From: Pseudomonadota bacterium
GTDB lineage: Bacteria; Pseudomonadota; Alphaproteobacteria; Acetobacterales; Acetobacteraceae
Length of the DNA stretch: 9,487 nucleotides
Assembly (NCBI GenBank): GCA_021845835.1
Contig: JAJZVE010000135.1
Span: forward strand, 1-9,487
Direction: 5' to 3'
Part shown: piece after piece, positions 6,745-9,487 of the stretch
Layout: the number at the start of each line of letters is the position of its first letter
Position numbering within the stretch: the stretch's first letter is position 1
Notes under the pieces: model-generated
Told to the model about the DNA's origin: nothing
Databases searched by the model: none
The model's input: only the letters and a program-made list of their open reading frames with translations
Translations under genes and position numbers: made by a program

Positions 6745-8175
6745 TCAGGCGGGCAGCGCCGCCTCGCGGCCGGCCACCCGGCCGGTGGCAAGCGCCGTGC
6801 AGAGTCCCCCCATGTAGCCGAAATGGCTCACGTTGCCGGTGTCACAGCCGGCGGCGTAGAGGCCCCGAATCGGCGTCATCCGGAACTCGGTGCCGATGCT
6901 CGTGTGATCGCTCCCGAGCGCCTGGAAAGCGCGGGTGATCGGAACCGAAGCGAGCGGCGAGCTGCCTCCGGCGCGCCGCAACACGCGCGTCTGCTCGTCG
7001 ATCGCCAGTCCGCCCATGGTGAACGTGATCGAGGCCTTCACGCCGACGGCGTGAAACGGCGGCGTCGTCAGCGCGTGATGGTTCCGCCGCCGCGCCGGCC
7101 GCAGGTCCTCGGCCCGCCCTTCGAGGATGGCCAGGTTGAACTGGTCGATCTCCTGGCGCGCGCGCATGCGCGGCACACCGTGCCGCCCCAGTCCCTCGAC
7201 AAGATCGTCGAGCGTATCGGCGACGATGACCGGTGCCTTGTGATCCCGTGCGCGATCGAGGATCGCATGTGTGACGATTTCGTAGCCCTGCACCGGATGA
7301 TGATCGAGTAGCGCCTGATCGACGATATAGAACCCCAGGCCACGCGGCTGGCGCGCGAGCCGCTGGTTCAGGGCCTCCTCTCCCGTGCCATCCGACTCGT
7401 CGGCAAAGCGCTCGCCCTGCATGTTGATCGCCACGCCGGTCGGCCCGTAGTACTGGCTGACATCGCGCAGCTCCGATGCGTTGAACCGCGCCGGCGGCGC
7501 AGCGAGCGCATGACCGTAGAAGGTGTTAAGGCCGGAGGTCGCGGCCGCTCCGGCCCGCGTTGCCGCGATGAAGCCGTCGCCGGTGCTCCAGGGACTGGCC
7601 CGCAGATACAGATTGTCGGGATCGGCCACGCCGTAGCGCGTGAGCAGCTCCGGATTGCCCTGGAAGCCCCCGGTGGCCAGGATCACCGCGCTGCCATAAA
7701 GGTCGGTCGTACGCCCTTCCGATACCGCGCGCACGCCAACCACCGCGCCATCGACGACGAGCAGCGATTCGAGGGCGGTGGCGAGCCGCACCTCGCCGCC
7801 CAGGCTGCGGACATGATCGGCCAGGGTGCCGATGGCCTGGGGCGGCTCTATGGCGCGACCGCGCCCGTGTCCGAGCATCAGTTGCTCGGGGCCGAGTCTG
7901 ACGCCCAGGCTTTCGAGCCAGCTTCGTCCTGCGTCGGCGCCGTCGAAGACGAGCCACTGCAGCACCGGGTCGCCGTCGGGAATGTCCCGGCGCAACTGGT
8001 CGAAGTCGGAAAACGTCCAGATCAGGCCTCCGGACATCGCCGCCGTGCCGCCGAGCTGCGGTGCCTTCTCGATGAGCGTGACGCAGGCGCCGGCCTGCAG
8101 TGCGGTCACCGCCGCGCACAGACCGGCCATGCCCCCGCCGCAGATGATGATGCGATGGGCATCGCGAGTGGACAT
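6745..8175 (-). CDS. FAD-dependent oxidoreductase, fumarate reductase / 3-ketosteroid dehydrogenase / TcuA superfamily
   Basis: A 476-residue soluble flavoprotein. Residues 8-37 form the dinucleotide-binding fold: I-I-C-G-G-G-M-A-G (10-18), closing with Glu36 (L-I-E-K) for the FAD ribose. L-G-G-T-A-A-M-S-G-G (41-50) and V-I-L-A-T-G-G-F (164-171) are also typical. The capping/substrate domain lies between about 215 and 370 and includes E-R-F-A-D-E (255-260). The second FAD contact is T-M-G-G-L-A-I-D (386-393) with G-L-Y-A-A-G (438-443) and G-Y-M-G-G (453-457). Fumarate reductases usually have HHTMGG and a later N-R-L-G-G arginine; here Phe385 and Tyr454 stand there, so simple fumarate reduction is unlikely. 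No heme or signal peptide is present. AGGAGG lies about nine bases before the ATG. It is probably co-transcribed with the small gene upstream, 113 bases away. The substrate is unknown; tricarballylate-like acids or cyclic enones are possibilities. Confidence 0.88.
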   Translation of the reverse strand: MSTRDAHRIIICGGGMAGLCAAVTALQAGACVTLIEKAPQLGGTAAMSGGLIWTFSDFDQLRRDIPDGDPVLQWLVFDGADAGRSWLESLGVRLGPEQLMLGHGRGRAIEPPQAIGTLADHVRSLGGEVRLATALESLLVVDGAVVGVRAVSEGRTTDLYGSAVILATGGFQGNPELLTRYGVADPDNLYLRASPWSTGDGFIAATRAGAAATSGLNTFYGHALAAPPARFNASELRDVSQYYGPTGVAINMQGERFADESDGTGEEALNQRLARQPRGLGFYIVDQALLDHHPVQGYEIVTHAILDRARDHKAPVIVADTLDDLVEGLGRHGVPRMRARQEIDQFNLAILEGRAEDLRPARRRNHHALTTPPFHAVGVKASITFTMGGLAIDEQTRVLRRAGGSSPLASVPITRAFQALGSDHTSIGTEFRMTPIRGLYAAGCDTGNVSHFGYMGGLCTALATGRVAGREAALPA

Positions 8176-8288
8176 TCAGGCGTTCCTCCTGTTGGCGGCA
8201 GATCCGCTCCCGCGACGCAGACCGATCAAGACGCTCACCGGCGCGGGCGCTTTCCGCGCTTCTGCCGTCGGCGTCCGGCGTGCGCCGC

Positions 8289-8924
8289 TCATGCAAAGAC
8301 GCCGTGCAGCGCGCCCCGCCGCCAGTACGGCGCATAGACGTTCAGCAGGTCCACATGCCGCTTCGCATCGCCGAGCGGACTCAGGTCGATATTGTCGAGA
8401 CCGAGCGTGGCGTGCCCTTCCGCCGCTGCGACGTAGCAGGGTTCGCTGTCGAATTCCGAACGCCAGACCCGAAGCTGCAGCACATCGCCGCGCGGCTCAT
8501 AGACTTTCCGTAGGCCGGACAGCATGTCGCCTTCCCGGCTCCGGTCCATGCCGCGCAGCCGCATCAGGACGATCCGGGCCGGCTCGCCAGCGGCGCCGAA
8601 CGTCGCCCGCCCCGGATGAAGCTGCACGCATTCCGCGCGGAACAGCCCCCGCACGCGCGCCAGGATGCGCTTCGACCAGGGCGAGAAACGCTCGCCGGAG
8701 ATCGCGAGATAATCCGGTTCCTTGAGCACGCGCGGGTAGGCGAGATCATAGAGCGCCAGATAGCGCGGCCAGCCTTGCAGACAGACGAAGCGCCTTGCCG
8801 TCAGGAAGTTCTTGATGGCTGCCCGTTCCGGGACATGTTCCGTGTCGTACCAGTCCTGGAATTCCTCATCTGCCGCAGCGGACGGCTCCATCGTGACGAG
8901 CAGCAGCCCCAGCGGCTCGGTCAT
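8289..8924 (-). CDS. EthD/DUF4286-like small protein, probable dimeric alpha/beta-barrel
   Basis: This 211-residue protein begins L-G-L-L-L-V-T-M-E-P and then carries D-W-Y-D-T-E-H-V-P-E-R (24-34), followed by F-L-T-A-R-R-F (40-46) and Y-L-A-L-Y-D-L (55-61). This is the pattern I associate with EthD/DUF4286-type ferredoxin-like barrel proteins, often found beside catabolic oxidoreductases. A second ferredoxin-like half may cover about 115-200 (I-V-L-M-R-L-R; V-D-L-L-N-V-Y-A-P-Y-W), as in two-module members. The family's chemistry is mostly unproven; some act as small-molecule isomerases, cyclases or monooxygenase-like helpers. No signal peptide or membrane segment is seen. The ATG at 8924 has AAGGAGG a few bases upstream and starts at the expected strand; an earlier in-frame ATG at 9008 adds 28 low-complexity residues without a ribosome site. 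It is first in the minus-strand unit, about 160 bases after the promoter near 9090-9119. Confidence 0.8.
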   Translation of the reverse strand: MTEPLGLLLVTMEPSAAADEEFQDWYDTEHVPERAAIKNFLTARRFVCLQGWPRYLALYDLAYPRVLKEPDYLAISGERFSPWSKRILARVRGLFRAECVQLHPGRATFGAAGEPARIVLMRLRGMDRSREGDMLSGLRKVYEPRGDVLQLRVWRSEFDSEPCYVAAAEGHATLGLDNIDLSPLGDAKRHVDLLNVYAPYWRRGALHGVFA

Positions 8925-9073
8925 CGTCGATCCTCCTTGAGCAGACGGAGATGGCCAGACGCGCTGCCGCGAGCAGGTTCGCCGCGCTGCGCCTGGCGTC
9001 GCGCGCAAGCTCGCGGGCCGGATCGGAAAGGCGGCATTCCATCATGCGGGCACCGGGCATCGCGGCGTTCGTC

Positions 9074-9091
9074 ACCGAACGACTATTCAAT
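9074..9091. promoter_or_regulatory. Left operator copy (TetR-like palindrome)
   Basis: ACCGAACGACTATTCAAT is an imperfect inverted repeat (outer half-sites match at four of six positions, core GAA-N6-TTC). It matches the right copy at 9217-9234 in 14 of 18 positions, all four differences being transitions. It covers the end of the -10 box and the predicted start of the leftward promoter, where a bound repressor would block initiation. Confidence 0.5.
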
Positions 9092-9119
9092 CATATCCAG
9101 ACCTCCGGCAGGCCGTCAA
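9090..9119 (-). promoter_or_regulatory. Leftward sigma70-like promoter for the DUF4286-like/flavoprotein unit
   Basis: On the minus strand TTGACG (9119-9114) and TATGAT (9095-9090) are 18 bases apart, each matching five of six consensus positions. This is the strongest promoter-like sequence in the window and points toward the gene starting at 8924. Transcription would start near 9083, inside the left palindrome. Confidence 0.55.
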
Positions 9120-9213
9120 GGTCAGCCGCGCGGCCGTCCGCCGGATCCGGCGCATGCCGTCCATCGCCGCGATCGGAAGCGAAGGCAGTCGCGACTCGAC
9201 GGGACCCGGCGGC

Positions 9214-9242
9214 TTGACTGAATGACTGTTCAGTTGTAACCT
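9214..9242 (+). promoter_or_regulatory. Rightward sigma70-like promoter for the second flavoprotein
   Basis: TTGACT (9214-9219) matches five of six -35 positions. After 17 bases comes TAACCT (9237-9242), a weak -10. Almost the whole spacer is taken up by the right palindrome, a common arrangement for repressor-controlled promoters. The predicted start, near 9249, leaves about 100 bases of leader before the ATG at 9348. Confidence 0.42.
9217..9234. promoter_or_regulatory. Right operator copy (TetR-like palindrome)
   Basis: ACTGAATGACTGTTCAGT has perfect 6-bp arms (ACTGAA / TTCAGT) around a 6-base centre. It overlaps the last bases of the -35 box and fills the spacer of the rightward promoter. 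Its likeness to the left copy 143 bp away suggests both bind one regulator. Confidence 0.55.
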
Positions 9243-9300
9243 AAATAGAAGGGTGGATCGGCCGGTCGCTGTGCCGGGTCGCTGCTGCCGCCCGGCGCCG

Positions 9301-9313
9301 CCGCCTTCGGCGG
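9301..9313 (+). other. Short leader hairpin before the second flavoprotein
   Basis: CCGCC (9301-9305) and GGCGG (9309-9313) form a 5-bp GC stem with a 3-base loop in the predicted 5' leader, about 35 bases before the start codon. No T-run follows, so it is not a convincing terminator. It may be incidental. Confidence 0.25.
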
Positions 9314-9347
9314 TCGAGGCAACCGCCGCGGAGAGGTGCCATCAGCC

Positions 9348-9487
9348 ATGACGTCGACCGGCACCAGCGAAGCCGAGGCGGGGCGGGTCTGCGACCTGCT
9401 CGTCATCGGCTCGGGCGCCGCCGGTCTCGCCGCGGCGATCACGGCCCGGCGCAACGGACTCGACGTCGTCGTGGTCGAAAAGGAGCC
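9348..9487 (+). CDS. FAD-dependent oxidoreductase, N-terminus only (runs off the window)
   Basis: The first 46 codons of a gene cut by the window end. After a 14-residue polar lead comes the beta-alpha-beta dinucleotide-binding fold: C-D-L-L-V-I-G-S-G-A-A-G (15-26), a helix rich in Ala, then V-V-V-V-E-K-E (40-46) with the acidic residue that binds the FAD ribose. The G-S-G-A-A-G form and V-V-V-E-K-E ending are common in the fumarate reductase/3-ketosteroid dehydrogenase flavoproteins, so it may be a relative of the minus-strand flavoprotein at 6745-8175, but the diagnostic C-terminal part is not visible. The ATG at 9348 has GGAGAGG about eleven bases upstream. It is divergent from the small-protein/flavoprotein unit and probably shares its regulator. 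Confidence 0.8.
   Translation, partial: MTSTGTSEAEAGRVCDLLVIGSGAAGLAAAITARRNGLDVVVVEKE

Larger units (their letters stand above)
8925..9347. other. 423-base divergent regulatory region
   Basis: No gene is supported: reading frames here give only Arg/Ala/Ser-rich text and lack ribosome sites. The region separates two divergent units and holds two similar palindromes, two sigma70-like promoters facing outward, and a leader hairpin, described separately. The predicted 5' leaders are about 160 bases on the left and about 100 bases on the right. Confidence 0.6.

Noticed and set aside
6471..6791. N-terminal extension of nrdB by 107 codons
   Set aside because: The extension overlaps the flavoprotein gene end, lacks family similarity, and NrdB proteins normally begin shortly before N-P-V-Y-K-P-F.
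5406..6938. 510-codon open frame on the plus strand across nrdB
   Set aside because: It is antisense to nrdB, which has all cofactor residues, and it overlaps the cytochrome end and the flavoprotein end.
8951..9217. 88-codon plus-strand open frame in the divergent control region, considered as a small regulator
   Set aside because: Its translation is Arg/Ala/Ser-rich with no helix-turn-helix pattern, and it overlaps the promoter elements; no ribosome site.
1..9487. CRISPR array, tRNA/rRNA genes, insertion sequence ends or phage genes
   Set aside because: I saw no spaced direct repeats, no tRNA-like cloverleaf with a conserved TTC arm, no transposase or integrase motifs.

Overview
The window is GC-rich throughout and ordinary bacterial in layout. 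The rplY-pth-ychF order, a long-form L25 with an Ala/Pro/Lys tail and a class Ia NrdB resembling those of alphaproteobacteria suggest an alphaproteobacterium, possibly of the Rhodospirillales/Acetobacteraceae. That placement comes from remembered protein character, not from a search. No tRNA, rRNA, CRISPR array, transposase or integrase is visible.

Left part (1-3750): a serine hydrolase of the class C beta-lactamase/family VIII esterase fold is on the minus strand, with a GC-rich hairpin just after its stop. It is divergent from a tight plus-strand housekeeping operon, rplY (ribosomal protein L25/Ctc), pth (peptidyl-tRNA hydrolase) and ychF (translation-associated NTPase), with gaps of 15 and 0 bases.

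Middle (3750-6470): a membrane-anchored nine-heme c-type cytochrome follows ychF on the same strand. It joins a Met-ligated mono-heme cytochrome c module to an eight-heme c554-like module. It converges, with one base between stop codons, on nrdB (ribonucleotide reductase beta subunit) on the minus strand. nrdA is not next to nrdB.

Right part (6470-9487): this looks accessory. A minus-strand pair encodes a small EthD/DUF4286-like protein followed by an FAD-dependent oxidoreductase of the fumarate reductase/3-ketosteroid dehydrogenase/TcuA superfamily. A second FAD-dependent oxidoreductase starts on the plus strand and runs off the window. The 423-base region between the divergent units holds two copies of an 18-bp imperfect palindrome (14/18 identical, 143 bp apart). 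Each overlaps a sigma70-like promoter, one facing each way. The simplest reading is a small-molecule catabolic or detoxifying cluster repressed by an unseen regulator, perhaps of the TetR type. This promoter architecture and the nine-heme cytochrome are the two most interesting items. I found no wholly new system that the sequence alone can prove.
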